A stretch of DNA of 64,000 bases from Pedobacter sp. FW305-3-2-15-E-R2A2 (GTDB lineage: Bacteria; Bacteroidota; Bacteroidia; Sphingobacteriales; Sphingobacteriaceae). This document shows positions 36,628 to 45,825 of this stretch, one piece after another. How positions within the stretch are numbered: position 1 is the stretch's first letter; every line of letters begins with the position of its first letter. The stretch lies in NCBI RefSeq assembly GCF_038446955.1, contig NZ_CP151803.1, positions 2,294,001 to 2,358,000 on the forward strand. The letters run 5' to 3'. Both the position numbers and the translations under genes were made by a program. A model generated the notes under the pieces. That model was not told where the DNA came from and made no database searches. It worked only from the letters and a program-made list of their open reading frames with translations.

Positions 36628-39000
36628 ATGTTTCAACATCACCTGTTACTGATTTACCGGAACTTCAAAAGATATAAGAGCTCTTTCTTAATCAACCTGT
36701 TTGGGCTTTCAGCGGGGCTCTGCTGTGCGCTGATGATCTACCTTTGGGTAGCGGATGAACTGGGAATGGATAGATTCCATGCGAACAACAGCAGGCTTTT
36801 TCAGGTGATGGAAAATGAAAAGACGGCAACGGGTGTCAGCACGGGAGACGGGACTTCAGGATTACTCGGAGAATCACTGGCCAAAGAAATGCCCGAAGTG
36901 AGGCTGGCGGTAACCGCTTCTCCCAGCTATTGGCTGGAAGAGAGTAAAGTATATGTTGGGAACGGCACGGCGATTAAAGCAGCAGGGAAATTTGCAGGTA
37001 AAGACTTTTTAAAAGTATTTTCTTATCCCCTGATCTCCGGAAATAAAGATCAGATACTAAGTGGCATCAATAATATCGTGATTTCTGAAGCGCTGGCGAT
37101 GAAATTATTCCATACCACAGATGTGGTCGGAAAAGAAATGGCCTGGAGAAATTCAGAACTAAAAGGAGAAAATCATGTGCTGATCTCCGGAGTTTTCAAA
37201 AATGCAACAGACCGTTCCTCAGATCACTTTGATTTTCTGGTTCCTTTGGAATTTTTGTTTAAAACCTCCAACTACCTTAAATGGGGAAATCATGGCCCAT
37301 CCACTTTTGTCGTCCTGAAGGATGGGGCAGATCCCGGTCAGTTTGAACAAAAAATTAAAGGATACATGGCTGGAAAAGGCCATGCTTACCGGGAATTGTT
37401 CATCAGGCCTTATGCCGATGCCTATCTGTATGGTAAGTACGAAAATGGGGTGATGACCGGAGGGAGAATCGATTATGTGCATTTGTTTTCGCTGATCGCC
37501 ATCTTTATCCTGGTGATTGCCTGTATCAATTTTATGAATTTGTCGACCGCCAAAGCATCCAGAAGGATGAAAGAAGTAGGCATAAAAAAGGTAATGGGTG
37601 CGAGCAGAAAGTCATTGATCCTGCAGTACCTATCGGAATCTGTGCTGCTGACATTTCTAGCGCTGTTCCTGGCGCTTTTAGGCGTAGAGTTGTTTCTTCC
37701 ACAGTTTAACCAGATTACAGATAAACATTTAGTACTGGATTTTAACCTGAATATGGTGTTGATCTTCATGGGGATCGCCTTGTTTACGGGGTTGTTCTCC
37801 GGCAGTTACCCTGCGCTTTATCTTTCTGGGTTTAATCCAGCTGCTGCATTAAAGGGGAGACTTGGATCTACGATGAGTGAATTGTGGACCAGGAGAGGTC
37901 TGGTGGTCTTTCAGTTTACCCTTTCTGTTATTTTAATCGTATCCGTTTTTGTAGTCTATAAACAAATAGAATTTGTACAGACTAAAAGTCCGGGTTTTAA
38001 AAAAGACAATGTATTGTATTTTGAAACGGAAGGCCGGTTAAAGACGAATGTAAACGCTTTTTTATCGGAGGTTAAAAAGGTTCCTGGTGTGCTGAATGCT
38101 GCGGGAATGGATCGGAATCTGCTGGGTGACCTCAGTGCGACCACTGGTGATTTCAACTGGGAGGGGCGCAACCCTAAAGAGCTGATCAAATTTCAAAAAG
38201 GAAGGATTGGGGCTGGTTTGATTGAAACATTGGGGATGACGATGGCTGCCGGCCGTAGCTTTTCAGGTCAATATGGATCGGATAGCACTAAGATTCTGAT
38301 CAATGAAGCAGGAATCAAAGTAACCGGGCTCAAAAATCCGGTAGGTAAGGTCTTTGGACTCTGGGGTAAAGATTATCAGATTATCGGGGTATTGAAAGAC
38401 TTTAATTTTGAGTCCCTTCATACCGATGTGAAGCCGATGTTCTTTAGGTTTGAGCCTAACGAATTAACCCGGGTGATGATCAGGATCAAAGCAGGAGAGG
38501 AAAAACAGACGGTTGCGGCCTTGCAGAAATTTTATAAAGGTTATAACCCCGGCTTCGTATTTGACTATAAATTCCTGGATCAGGATTTTCAGGCACAATA
38601 TGTGGCGGAAAATAGAGTAGCCATTTTATCCCGTTATTTCACCGCACTGGCGGTGATCATTTCTTGTTTGGGTTTATTCGGACTGGCTACCTTTACTGCG
38701 GAGAGAAGGCTAAAAGAGATTGGCATCAGAAAGGTATTGGGGGCTTCAGAGATGAGCATCATCATGATCTTATCAAAAGATTTTACCAAGCCTGTGATAG
38801 GAGCGATCTTTATCGCGCTTCCGCTAAGTTATATCATGACCAAATATTGGCTCAATACCTTTGCCTACAGAATAGAATTACAAATCTGGTATTTTGTTGC
38901 AGCAGGTTTTCTCGCTTTACTGATCTCCTGGCTTACGGTGGCCGTACAATCGATCAAGGCAGCGGCTGCAGATCCGGTTAAATGTCTTAAAACTGAATAA
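36628..39000 (+). CDS. MacB-type FtsX-domain ABC permease (orphan)
   Basis: A 790-residue membrane protein with the double layout of Bacteroidota MacB-like permeases. It has an N-terminal span (INLFGLSAGLCCALMIYLW), a large periplasmic MacB-PCD domain and three spans near 290-420 (IAIFILVIACINFMNLSTAKASRRMKEVGIKKVMGAS). A second periplasmic domain and three last spans follow (ERRLKEIGIRKVLGASEMSIIMILSKDF). The start at 36628 (MFQHHLLLIYRNFKRYKS) matches the family. The ATG at 36610 would lie before the predicted sigma-54 transcript start. No ATPase gene is adjacent. Related proteins mediate export or cell-envelope signalling. The substrate is unknown. Confidence 0.88.
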   Translation: MFQHHLLLIYRNFKRYKSSFLINLFGLSAGLCCALMIYLWVADELGMDRFHANNSRLFQVMENEKTATGVSTGDGTSGLLGESLAKEMPEVRLAVTASPSYWLEESKVYVGNGTAIKAAGKFAGKDFLKVFSYPLISGNKDQILSGINNIVISEALAMKLFHTTDVVGKEMAWRNSELKGENHVLISGVFKNATDRSSDHFDFLVPLEFLFKTSNYLKWGNHGPSTFVVLKDGADPGQFEQKIKGYMAGKGHAYRELFIRPYADAYLYGKYENGVMTGGRIDYVHLFSLIAIFILVIACINFMNLSTAKASRRMKEVGIKKVMGASRKSLILQYLSESVLLTFLALFLALLGVELFLPQFNQITDKHLVLDFNLNMVLIFMGIALFTGLFSGSYPALYLSGFNPAAALKGRLGSTMSELWTRRGLVVFQFTLSVILIVSVFVVYKQIEFVQTKSPGFKKDNVLYFETEGRLKTNVNAFLSEVKKVPGVLNAAGMDRNLLGDLSATTGDFNWEGRNPKELIKFQKGRIGAGLIETLGMTMAAGRSFSGQYGSDSTKILINEAGIKVTGLKNPVGKVFGLWGKDYQIIGVLKDFNFESLHTDVKPMFFRFEPNELTRVMIRIKAGEEKQTVAALQKFYKGYNPGFVFDYKFLDQDFQAQYVAENRVAILSRYFTALAVIISCLGLFGLATFTAERRLKEIGIRKVLGASEMSIIMILSKDFTKPVIGAIFIALPLSYIMTKYWLNTFAYRIELQIWYFVAAGFLALLISWLTVAVQSIKAAAADPVKCLKTE

Positions 39001-39013
39001 TCAACAACAAACC

Positions 39014-39505
39014 ATGAAAAGAATCAATGTCCATTTTTTTAGCGCAACGGTCCTGTTGCTTAGTAGTTTTGTTTTTAGTTCCGCTCTGAAAGCTCAGGGG
39101 AAAGCCTATGTAATAAAAGATGCCGAATTGTATCGGACAATTGCGCACATGGACAGCGTTTGTTTTGATGCTTTTAATGCCCGGGATTTGAAAACATTGA
39201 GTAGTGTTTTTGCAGAGAACGTAGAGTTTTATAACGATGGCGGGAAGGTGACCAATTATCAGCAAACGATGGAAAGTTTTAAAAAAATGTTTGCCAGCAA
39301 TACTGCTTCTCCGTTGAAAAGAACTCTGGTTGGTAATATTGAGGTGTATCCGCTTAAAGATTTTGGAGCAATAGAAGTAGGGGTTCATCAGTTTACCCAT
39401 GTAGAGAATGGCAAAGAAGAGGTCGGTATTTTTAAGTTTGTCCAGATCTGGGAACTTAAAGATGGTGCATGGAAAATGACAAGGGTGATCAGTTACGATC
39501 ATTAG
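39014..39505 (+). CDS. Exported SnoaL/DUF4440-like protein
   Basis: A 163-residue protein with a signal peptide (about 1-26, ending ALKAQ). The remainder has the NTF2-like pattern YRTIAHMDSVCFDAFNARDLKTLSSVFAENVEFYNDGGKVTNYQQTMESF and a final WELKDGAWKMTRVISYDH, as in DUF4440 proteins. It lies 13 bases after the permease gene and is probably transcribed with it. A terminator follows at 39533-39565. The role is unknown, and many members of the family simply bind small ligands. Confidence 0.8.
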   Translation: MKRINVHFFSATVLLLSSFVFSSALKAQGKAYVIKDAELYRTIAHMDSVCFDAFNARDLKTLSSVFAENVEFYNDGGKVTNYQQTMESFKKMFASNTASPLKRTLVGNIEVYPLKDFGAIEVGVHQFTHVENGKEEVGIFKFVQIWELKDGAWKMTRVISYDH

Positions 39506-39532
39506 GTATTGCCTTTTTCCTGTTTGACATGG

Positions 39533-39565
39533 AAGCCCGGTTACCAAGCGTAGCCGGGCTTTTTT
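39533..39565 (+). terminator. Rho-independent terminator
   Basis: Arms AGCCCGGTTAC and GTAGCCGGGCT (one G-T pair) flank an 8-base loop and are followed by TTTTTT. It closes the permease/SnoaL-like transcript. Confidence 0.85.
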
Positions 39566-39901
39566 GATTTCCAGCAATTTTGCCGCTGCAAAGACGCTCT
39601 TTTTCTCTAATTATTGCATCCGCTGAGTAACATTTATATGTGAATTTTATCCGGTATTTTATGTTAAATAAAATTAAACATTTTCGTTACAAAGCTATTT
39701 TTATTGTATTTAAGAATAGATATCTGAATTGTATATCGTTTTAAAAGTATTATTATATTTTTTATCTTGAAACCATACTTAAAATAATTTATTTTTCAGT
39801 CATTAAAGTGTCATTTGTAGGATTGCTTTCCTTGATAAATCAAGCAAAATAGTCGGATTTGATATATTCGGGTTTAATAACTAACCTAAATTTTATTGAT
39901 T
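39566..39901. other. AT-rich leader region of the SusC/SusD operon
   Basis: No gene is seen in these 336 bases. The region is AT-rich. A TATATTCG element at 39863-39870 is a one-mismatch -7 candidate, but no TTG lies at the proper distance. The ACTAACCTAAATTTTATTGATT leader before the ATG resembles those of other SusC genes. Confidence 0.45.
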
Positions 39902-42900
39902 ATGAAAAAACTTTTACAAAGTTTGACCATTCTTATGTTCTTTGCTTTTTCGGCAATGGCACAGGAAAGGACAGTATCTGGAACAGTAACGGGGGCGGAC
40001 GGACTTCCAATACCAGGCGTTACAGTCCAGGCTAAAGGTGTCGCACGTGGCACCCAAACAAATGCAAATGGCAAGTATTCTATTGGCTTGCCTGCATCAG
40101 TCAATGCATTGGAATTTATTTCCCTGGGTTATGTCAGCCAAACCGTTTCTATTGCTTCCGGAAACGTGATTAATGTCGTTTTAGCAGAAGACACCAAAAA
40201 CCTGAATGAGGTGATTGTCATCGCCTATGGAACGGTAAAAAAGGAGAACTTCACCGGATCGGCTTCCAGTGTAGGTGCGAAGACTTTCGCCGACAGGCCA
40301 AATACTTCCTTTGAGAAAGCGCTTCAGGGTGCGGCAGCGGGGGTACAGGTGACTAGTGTGTCGGGGCAGCCAGGTGCTACTTCTTCTATTCGTATCCGCG
40401 GAGTCGGCTCATTCTCAAATGCACTGAGCTCACCTTTATATGTAGTTGACGGTATCGCCATTACAAATGGTGATCTTAGTCAGGTTGCACAAACTTCTGA
40501 TGTACTCTCTTCTTTAAATCCTAATGATATTGCTTCAGTAACCGTTTTGAAAGATGCAACCGCTGCTGCAATCTACGGATCTAGAGCTGCGAACGGGGTA
40601 ATTTTGATTACAACCAAACAAGGTCAGCGGGGAGATACTAAATTTTCGGCAAGTGTTTCAGGTGGTTATTCTTCGCAGGCGGTGAAAAAACATGAGACAC
40701 TCAATGCCATGGAATATTATAAGTTATATTTTGACAGCTATTATGCAAGACGTATTGCAGCAGGATCTGCACCTGATCTTGCTGCCACTGAGGCTAATAA
40801 ATTGACCAGAGACAAATTAACGGTAAATCCTTTCAATACCCCAAACCCATTTGGTGCTGATGGCGCATTGAGCTCAGGTGCTTCCCTGCTTTATGATACA
40901 GACTGGAGAGATGAAGTGCTGCGTCGTGGAGTAACAAAAGACGTAAATGTCTCGGCAAGTGGTGGTACTGAAAAGCTTAAGTATTACGTTTCAGGGGGTT
41001 ATTTTGATCAAAAAGGTATCGTTATCGGTTCTGATTTTGAAAGATTTACAGGTAAATTTAACCTGTCTAATGATGTGACTAAAAATTTCTCTTTTGGAAT
41101 TACCAATAGCCTGTCACGTACCAATCAAAATACACCGGCAGGTGCTGGTGGAGGTGCAAACCCGGTAAGGTTCGGAGATCTGGCGGCTAATATTTATTCT
41201 TTATATGTAAGAGATGCTGCAGGAAATCCAGTGCTGGATGCAAAAGGTAAGCCTACATATAGCTATCTAAACCCGGTTTCTCCTGACTTTAACCCGGTAG
41301 GGCTTGCTGAACTGGACGAGTATAACACGATTACTTCACGTGTCATTACCAGTCCTTATGTTCAGCTTAAATTCTTAAAAGACTTTACGGCAAAGTCTGC
41401 AGTCGGAATTGATTACATCAACAACCGCGAGCGCCAATTCTATAACCCTACTCATGGAAACGGAGTAAGTGTAAAAGGAAGAGGATATCGCTATACCAGG
41501 GAAGATGTTACCGTGACCTTTGTAAATACAATTACTTATGATAAAACTTTTGGTCTGCATAGCGTGAATGTATTGTTAGGTCAGGAAGCTTATCGTACTA
41601 AACTGGATAACATCTACGCACAGGCAACGAACTTTGCTTTTCCGGGAGCAACGGAATTGATCGCAGCTTCTACGCCAAATACAGCAACTTCTTCTTTTAC
41701 GGAAAAAAGATTATCATCATACTTCTCCAGAGCAACCTATGATTATGATAAAAAATACTTTTTATCAGGAAGTTTTAGAAGAGATGGTTCATCCGTATTC
41801 GGTGTCGGAAATAAATATGGAAACTTCTACTCCGTAGGTGGTGCCTGGAGAATCAGCAAAGAATCCTTCTTCAATACAGGTTCTGTATTGAATGATTTAA
41901 AGCTTCGCGCAAGTTACGGTACTTCAGGAAATGACAGGATTGGACGTTACGATGCACAAGGTCTGTATACTTTAGGCAGAAACTATGAAGGACAATCGGG
42001 TATGGTATATACTCAATTGGAAAATCCGGCATTGCAATGGGAAGAAAATGCAACTACAGACATAGGTCTTGAATTTGCATTGTTGAACCATAGAATTACC
42101 GGGGAAGTTTCTTACTATAAAAGAGGATCTAAAGGTTTACTATTTGATAAACCGATCTCAAGACTTACCGGTTTTAACCTGATCAAAACCAATCTGGCCT
42201 CTATGGACAACTCCGGTGTGGAGATTTTGTTAAACGGTACCCCGATTCAGAATGACAACTTTACCTGGAATGTCTCTTTTAACATCACCTCAAATAAGAA
42301 TAAAATCAAGAAAATGACTCAGAATGAGATCATTGATACTGAGGATGGAACGAAAAGATTAAAAATTGGTGGCGACAGATATGCTTGGTTCCTAAGACAA
42401 TACGCAGGTGTTGATCCTAATGATGGAAGTCCGATGTGGTATACTGATGAGCTTGATGCAAACGGCGTCCGTACAGGAAATAAAATCACGACTAAGAGCT
42501 ACTCAGCGGCGACCAGATATGATGGCCTGGGGACCTCTCTTCCTAAATTTAACGGAGGTCTTTCCAATACGTTCAAATACAAGGAATTTGACCTGAGCGT
42601 ACTTACTTATTTTTCAGTTGGAGGAAAAATTTACGACAATTTGTATGCTTCTCTAATGCACAACGGGATCAGTCCGGGACAGCAAATGAGTAAAGATGTA
42701 TTGAAAGCATGGAAAACCCCGGGAGAGGTGAACAGCATTCCAAGATTTTTACCTACCGGTAACGGAGATCTTTCAAACAGTGTTTCAGACAGGTTCCTTT
42801 TCAATGGTTCTTATATGAGGGTTAAAAATATTACCCTTGGTTATTCCTTGAAGAAAAAATGGTTGAACCCTGTTCAGATGTCTAACGTTCGTGTTTATGT

Positions 42901-43030
42901 AATGGCTGAAAATCCACTTACATGGGCTGCACATAAAGGTCTGGACCCTGAGACAGATTTGGGCGGATTGAGTAACAATGATATCCCTAATATCAAGACA
43001 TTCTCTGTTGGTTTAAGCGTAGGATTTTAA
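39902..43030 (+). CDS. SusC/RagA-family TonB-linked outer-membrane protein
   Basis: A 1042-residue SusC-type transporter. It has a signal peptide (about 1-20, ending AMAQ) and a carboxypeptidase-regulatory domain (RTVSGTVTGADGLPIPGVTVQAKGVARGTQTNANGKYSI). A plug follows with IRIRGVGSFSNALSSPLYVVDGIAI and ATAAAIYGSRAANGVILITTKQG, then a long barrel ending FSVGLSVGF. A TTG in frame at 39896 is not needed. The ATG at 39902 gives the usual N-terminus MKKLLQSLTILMFFAFS. SusD follows after 19 bases. The pair imports an oligosaccharide, peptide or other polymer fragment. No glycosidase is linked, so the ligand cannot be guessed. There is no FecR-type N-terminal extension. Confidence 0.95.
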   Translation: MKKLLQSLTILMFFAFSAMAQERTVSGTVTGADGLPIPGVTVQAKGVARGTQTNANGKYSIGLPASVNALEFISLGYVSQTVSIASGNVINVVLAEDTKNLNEVIVIAYGTVKKENFTGSASSVGAKTFADRPNTSFEKALQGAAAGVQVTSVSGQPGATSSIRIRGVGSFSNALSSPLYVVDGIAITNGDLSQVAQTSDVLSSLNPNDIASVTVLKDATAAAIYGSRAANGVILITTKQGQRGDTKFSASVSGGYSSQAVKKHETLNAMEYYKLYFDSYYARRIAAGSAPDLAATEANKLTRDKLTVNPFNTPNPFGADGALSSGASLLYDTDWRDEVLRRGVTKDVNVSASGGTEKLKYYVSGGYFDQKGIVIGSDFERFTGKFNLSNDVTKNFSFGITNSLSRTNQNTPAGAGGGANPVRFGDLAANIYSLYVRDAAGNPVLDAKGKPTYSYLNPVSPDFNPVGLAELDEYNTITSRVITSPYVQLKFLKDFTAKSAVGIDYINNRERQFYNPTHGNGVSVKGRGYRYTREDVTVTFVNTITYDKTFGLHSVNVLLGQEAYRTKLDNIYAQATNFAFPGATELIAASTPNTATSSFTEKRLSSYFSRATYDYDKKYFLSGSFRRDGSSVFGVGNKYGNFYSVGGAWRISKESFFNTGSVLNDLKLRASYGTSGNDRIGRYDAQGLYTLGRNYEGQSGMVYTQLENPALQWEENATTDIGLEFALLNHRITGEVSYYKRGSKGLLFDKPISRLTGFNLIKTNLASMDNSGVEILLNGTPIQNDNFTWNVSFNITSNKNKIKKMTQNEIIDTEDGTKRLKIGGDRYAWFLRQYAGVDPNDGSPMWYTDELDANGVRTGNKITTKSYSAATRYDGLGTSLPKFNGGLSNTFKYKEFDLSVLTYFSVGGKIYDNLYASLMHNGISPGQQMSKDVLKAWKTPGEVNSIPRFLPTGNGDLSNSVSDRFLFNGSYMRVKNITLGYSLKKKWLNPVQMSNVRVYVMAENPLTWAAHKGLDPETDLGGLSNNDIPNIKTFSVGLSVGF

Positions 43031-43049
43031 TTTTTATACAGAAAAGGAC

Positions 43050-44501
43050 ATGAAAAATATATATAAAATCGCAGTATATGGTGCGGTCATCTGCCTTGCC
43101 GGACTTGGTGGATGTAAAAAAGAGTTTTTGGAAGTGACGCCAAATGACAAGACAAATGCAAAGGACGCTTTCTCCTCTCCGGAAAAAATCGCAGTAGCGA
43201 TGACGGGTCTGTATGATTTGACCAGTACCGGAGATTACACCAATAACATGATCTTAAATAATGATGTAAAAGGTGGTAATGTGATGGTGGTGAGCGGAGC
43301 GGGAAATTATGGTCGCTTTGTAAACGGATACCAGTTCATTGAAACAGTGAACTCCGTAGAGCCTTCGAACTATTGGACTGTTGCCTACAGGGTAATTGGA
43401 AATGCGAATCAATTTGAAGCAAATATTCCAACTGCACCCATCACTGAAGCGCAAAAAACGGCTTACCTTGCAGAAGCAAGAGCAATTCGCGCCGATGCTT
43501 ATTTCTGGTTAGTGAGGTGGTACGGAAAACCATATAATCTGGATCCGGAAGCACCTGGGGTTCCTATTGTGAAACTTCCTTTAGGTCCTAACGACACCCC
43601 TCCGGGTAGAGCTAAGGTTAAAGAAGTTTATGATTTTATTCTTGCAGACCTGAAATTTGCAGAAGCAAACCTTCCTGCCAGAAGCAATATCTATAGAATG
43701 AATGGTGCTGCCATTCAGGGACTGCTTGCCAGGGTATACCTTAACATGGGAAATTATCCGGAAGCAAGTAAATATGCTAAATTGGCAAGAGCATCAAGAC
43801 CATTAGGTAATGCGGCTTCTTTGCTGGCCGGTTTTAGCAACCCAAGTTCGGAATGGATTTATGCCATTAACGTAAGAACAGATGATAACCAGGGCTTTAT
43901 TGCAGTGAGTTCTTTCTACGATCCTTATGATGTTGGTTACTCTAGTTTCAGGGTAACGGATGAGTTTTTAAATTCATTTAGTGAAACAGACGTTCGTAAA
44001 CAACAGTTTTTAGTGAAGGAAAGTTTAAATGCGTCTCCAAGTACGGCAATGTACCGCAGGAGAGGTACTGAAGGGTATCTGATCAATAAATTTGATTTTA
44101 ATACGACGCCTGCCAATAATCAGGTGCTGATTCGCTCTTCAGAAATGTATCTCATTGAAGCGGAGGCTGAAGCCAGGCAGGGATTGACGCATGAGGCTGC
44201 TGCAAAAGCTGCGCTTCTGCCAATTCAGTTAAGAGCTGGAACGGCTACCGTAATTTCACTAAATACCGGTCAGGCTTTGATTGACGAAATTATGGTGGAA
44301 AGAGATAAAGAATTGTATGGAGAAGGACATAAGTTTTTTGACTTGTTGAGAACGAAAACCCCGGTTACAAGATCTGGAGTCAGCCATTGGAAAATTGTAA
44401 ACTTCCAACCAGGCGATAACAAATTGGTGTTCCCAATTCCACAGGTAGAAACAGATGCGAACCCTATTTTAAAAGGTCAGCAGAACCCAGGTTATCAATA
44501 G
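43050..44501 (+). CDS. SusD/RagB-family surface lipoprotein
   Basis: A 483-residue lipoprotein with lipobox GLGGC (Cys22). The SusD fold shows as TNAKDAFSSPEKIAVAMTGLYDLTS and TEAQKTAYLAEARAIRADAYFWLVRWYGKPYN, an early tetratricopeptide-like helix. It continues with GAAIQGLLARVYLNMGNYPEASKYA and the terminal VFPIPQVETDANPILKGQQNPGY, the standard SusD ending. It binds the ligand over the SusC pore and forms a lidded complex with the partner encoded upstream. A 54-bp perfect palindrome directly after the stop is the likely terminator. Confidence 0.95.
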   Translation: MKNIYKIAVYGAVICLAGLGGCKKEFLEVTPNDKTNAKDAFSSPEKIAVAMTGLYDLTSTGDYTNNMILNNDVKGGNVMVVSGAGNYGRFVNGYQFIETVNSVEPSNYWTVAYRVIGNANQFEANIPTAPITEAQKTAYLAEARAIRADAYFWLVRWYGKPYNLDPEAPGVPIVKLPLGPNDTPPGRAKVKEVYDFILADLKFAEANLPARSNIYRMNGAAIQGLLARVYLNMGNYPEASKYAKLARASRPLGNAASLLAGFSNPSSEWIYAINVRTDDNQGFIAVSSFYDPYDVGYSSFRVTDEFLNSFSETDVRKQQFLVKESLNASPSTAMYRRRGTEGYLINKFDFNTTPANNQVLIRSSEMYLIEAEAEARQGLTHEAAAKAALLPIQLRAGTATVISLNTGQALIDEIMVERDKELYGEGHKFFDLLRTKTPVTRSGVSHWKIVNFQPGDNKLVFPIPQVETDANPILKGQQNPGYQ

Positions 44502-44529
44502 TGATGATTTCCAGGAATTAATTTCTTTA

Positions 44530-44583
44530 ATATCTGAAAACACAAAATCCCGGCAATTGCCGGGATTTTGTGTTTTCAGATAT
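44530..44583. terminator. 54-bp perfect palindrome (likely bidirectional terminator)
   Basis: Two perfect complementary 27-base arms meet at AATT with no mismatch (44530-44556 and 44557-44583). A GC core CCCGGCAATTGCCGGG is flanked by A-rich and T-rich sides. It follows the SusD stop by 28 bases. Perfect arms of this length are far beyond what termination needs. Confidence 0.8.
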
Positions 44584-44662
44584 CTGTAGTTCTATACTGA
44601 AATTTTATCACCTGTTTTGCTATATTTGAACCAGGTGATGGTCTTTAAATAGTGCGTTCAGT

Positions 44663-44872
44663 ATGCCGGAAATACTCTTAATCTGCGTTTTAATGATTCC
44701 ACAGACCGTGGCGGGGATTCTTGCGAAAAGTATGGGCAGGAGCTTTTTCTTCTGGTTTTTCATTTCTTTTCTGATTCCTATTGTCTCGCTGATCGTGTTG
44801 CTGTTTTTAGAGGATAAAGGAGCACCTGGTGGTTATGAACTTGCAGATCACGTGAATAAAGATAATTCTTAA
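44663..44872 (+). CDS. Small membrane protein
   Basis: A 69-residue protein with two hydrophobic segments (LLICVLMIPQTVAGILA and FFFWFFISFLIPIVSLIVLLFL) joined by a short basic turn SMGRS, then a soluble tail EDKGAPGGYELADHVNKDNS. The proline and glycine positions resemble small two-span proteins common in this lineage. It lies alone between the SusCD palindrome and a convergent gene. A hairpin at 44865-44900 overlaps its stop codon. I cannot assign a function. Confidence 0.6.
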   Translation: MPEILLICVLMIPQTVAGILAKSMGRSFFFWFFISFLIPIVSLIVLLFLEDKGAPGGYELADHVNKDNS

Positions 44873-44900
44873 CCCAGTTGGGAATGCCCGGGTTAAGAAT
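44865..44900. terminator. Inverted repeat at the convergent junction
   Basis: Arms ATTCTTAACCC (44865-44875) and GGGTTAAGAAT (44890-44900) flank a 14-base loop. The left arm contains the stop codon of the small membrane protein and the right arm lies just beyond the end of the DapA-like gene. No T-run is evident. Confidence 0.5.
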
Positions 44901-44908
44901 CGTTAGAC

Positions 44909-45793
44909 TTATGCTTTTAGCGCATTTAGCAAAGTAGCCAATTCTGTTACTTCCTGACTGTTCAGTGGTTTTAACGGACCTCTCAGTTCACCACCCTCTT
45001 CGCCAAGGATTTCCAGACCAGATTTAATTGCCCTTGGAAGACCTTTTGCCAAGAGGTATTTTAACAAATTAAGCTGTTTGTAAAAAAGGTTTTGAGCGGA
45101 AGGTAAGTCGCTCTTTTGAATGGCATCGTACAAACCAATGTTCAATTCAGGAATCAGGTTCGCCGCTGCGGTGCACCAGCCTAAAGCTCCTGCAGCAAAA
45201 GCGCCCAAAGCAAGGGGATTAGAACCGTTAAAAAAGGCGACCTCTTCTCCTAAATCTCTGCGGAGGGTATGCATGCGCTGCAGATCTCCGGAGCTTTCCT
45301 TGATCATCGTCACATTCGGGATCTCCAGTAACTTTTTCAACAGGGCCGGAGACATATCTATTCCTCCTGTAGCCGGGTTATTGTAGGCCATGATCGGTAT
45401 AGAGATCGATTTGGCTACGGCTTCATAATGACTGAAAATCTCGTTGTCCGTTAGTTTCCAGTAACTCATAGGAATGATCATTACTGCTGTACTTCCCGCT
45501 TTCTCTGCAAATTTAGCATGATAAATGGTCCTTTCTGTGGTCAGATTCGAGACCCCGGTAACTACAGGAAGCCTTCCGGCAACCTGCTGAATGGTGGCTT
45601 CAGTGATGGCTTCCTTTTCTTCGTCGTTGAGATAAGGCATTACTCCTGTACTGCCAAGCGGTGCAATACCGTGGGAACCAGAAGTAACCAAACGCTCTAC
45701 GAGTTTTTTGAAGAGGGGAAGGTCTATTTGTTCCTGGGTATTAAAAGGGGTAATGGGGTAGGCGATAATGCCTTTAAATGTATGGTTATTCAT
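44909..45793 (-). CDS. DapA/NanA-superfamily aldolase or lyase
   Basis: A 294-residue TIM barrel of the dihydrodipicolinate synthase/N-acetylneuraminate lyase superfamily. The catalytic pair is Tyr137 (SIPIMAYNNP) and the Schiff-base Lys165 (VTMIKESSGD). The substrate-binding loop is PLGSTGVMPYL, where DapA proper has GTTGE. Hence lysine biosynthesis is not the best assignment, and a catabolic keto-acid lyase is likelier. It is followed on the same strand by a cupin gene upstream (45826) and is divergent from a MocR regulator, suggesting an amino-acid or hydroxy-acid pathway (inference). Confidence 0.85.
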   Translation of the reverse strand: MNNHTFKGIIAYPITPFNTQEQIDLPLFKKLVERLVTSGSHGIAPLGSTGVMPYLNDEEKEAITEATIQQVAGRLPVVTGVSNLTTERTIYHAKFAEKAGSTAVMIIPMSYWKLTDNEIFSHYEAVAKSISIPIMAYNNPATGGIDMSPALLKKLLEIPNVTMIKESSGDLQRMHTLRRDLGEEVAFFNGSNPLALGAFAAGALGWCTAAANLIPELNIGLYDAIQKSDLPSAQNLFYKQLNLLKYLLAKGLPRAIKSGLEILGEEGGELRGPLKPLNSQEVTELATLLNALKA

Positions 45794-45825
45794 GTAATTG
45801 GAATTTTGAATTAAAAAATAAATTT

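Noticed and set aside
44909..45793. True dihydrodipicolinate synthase for lysine biosynthesis
   Set aside because: The loop reads GSTGV instead of GTTGE and the neighbours are a cupin and a MocR regulator, so a catabolic lyase is likelier.
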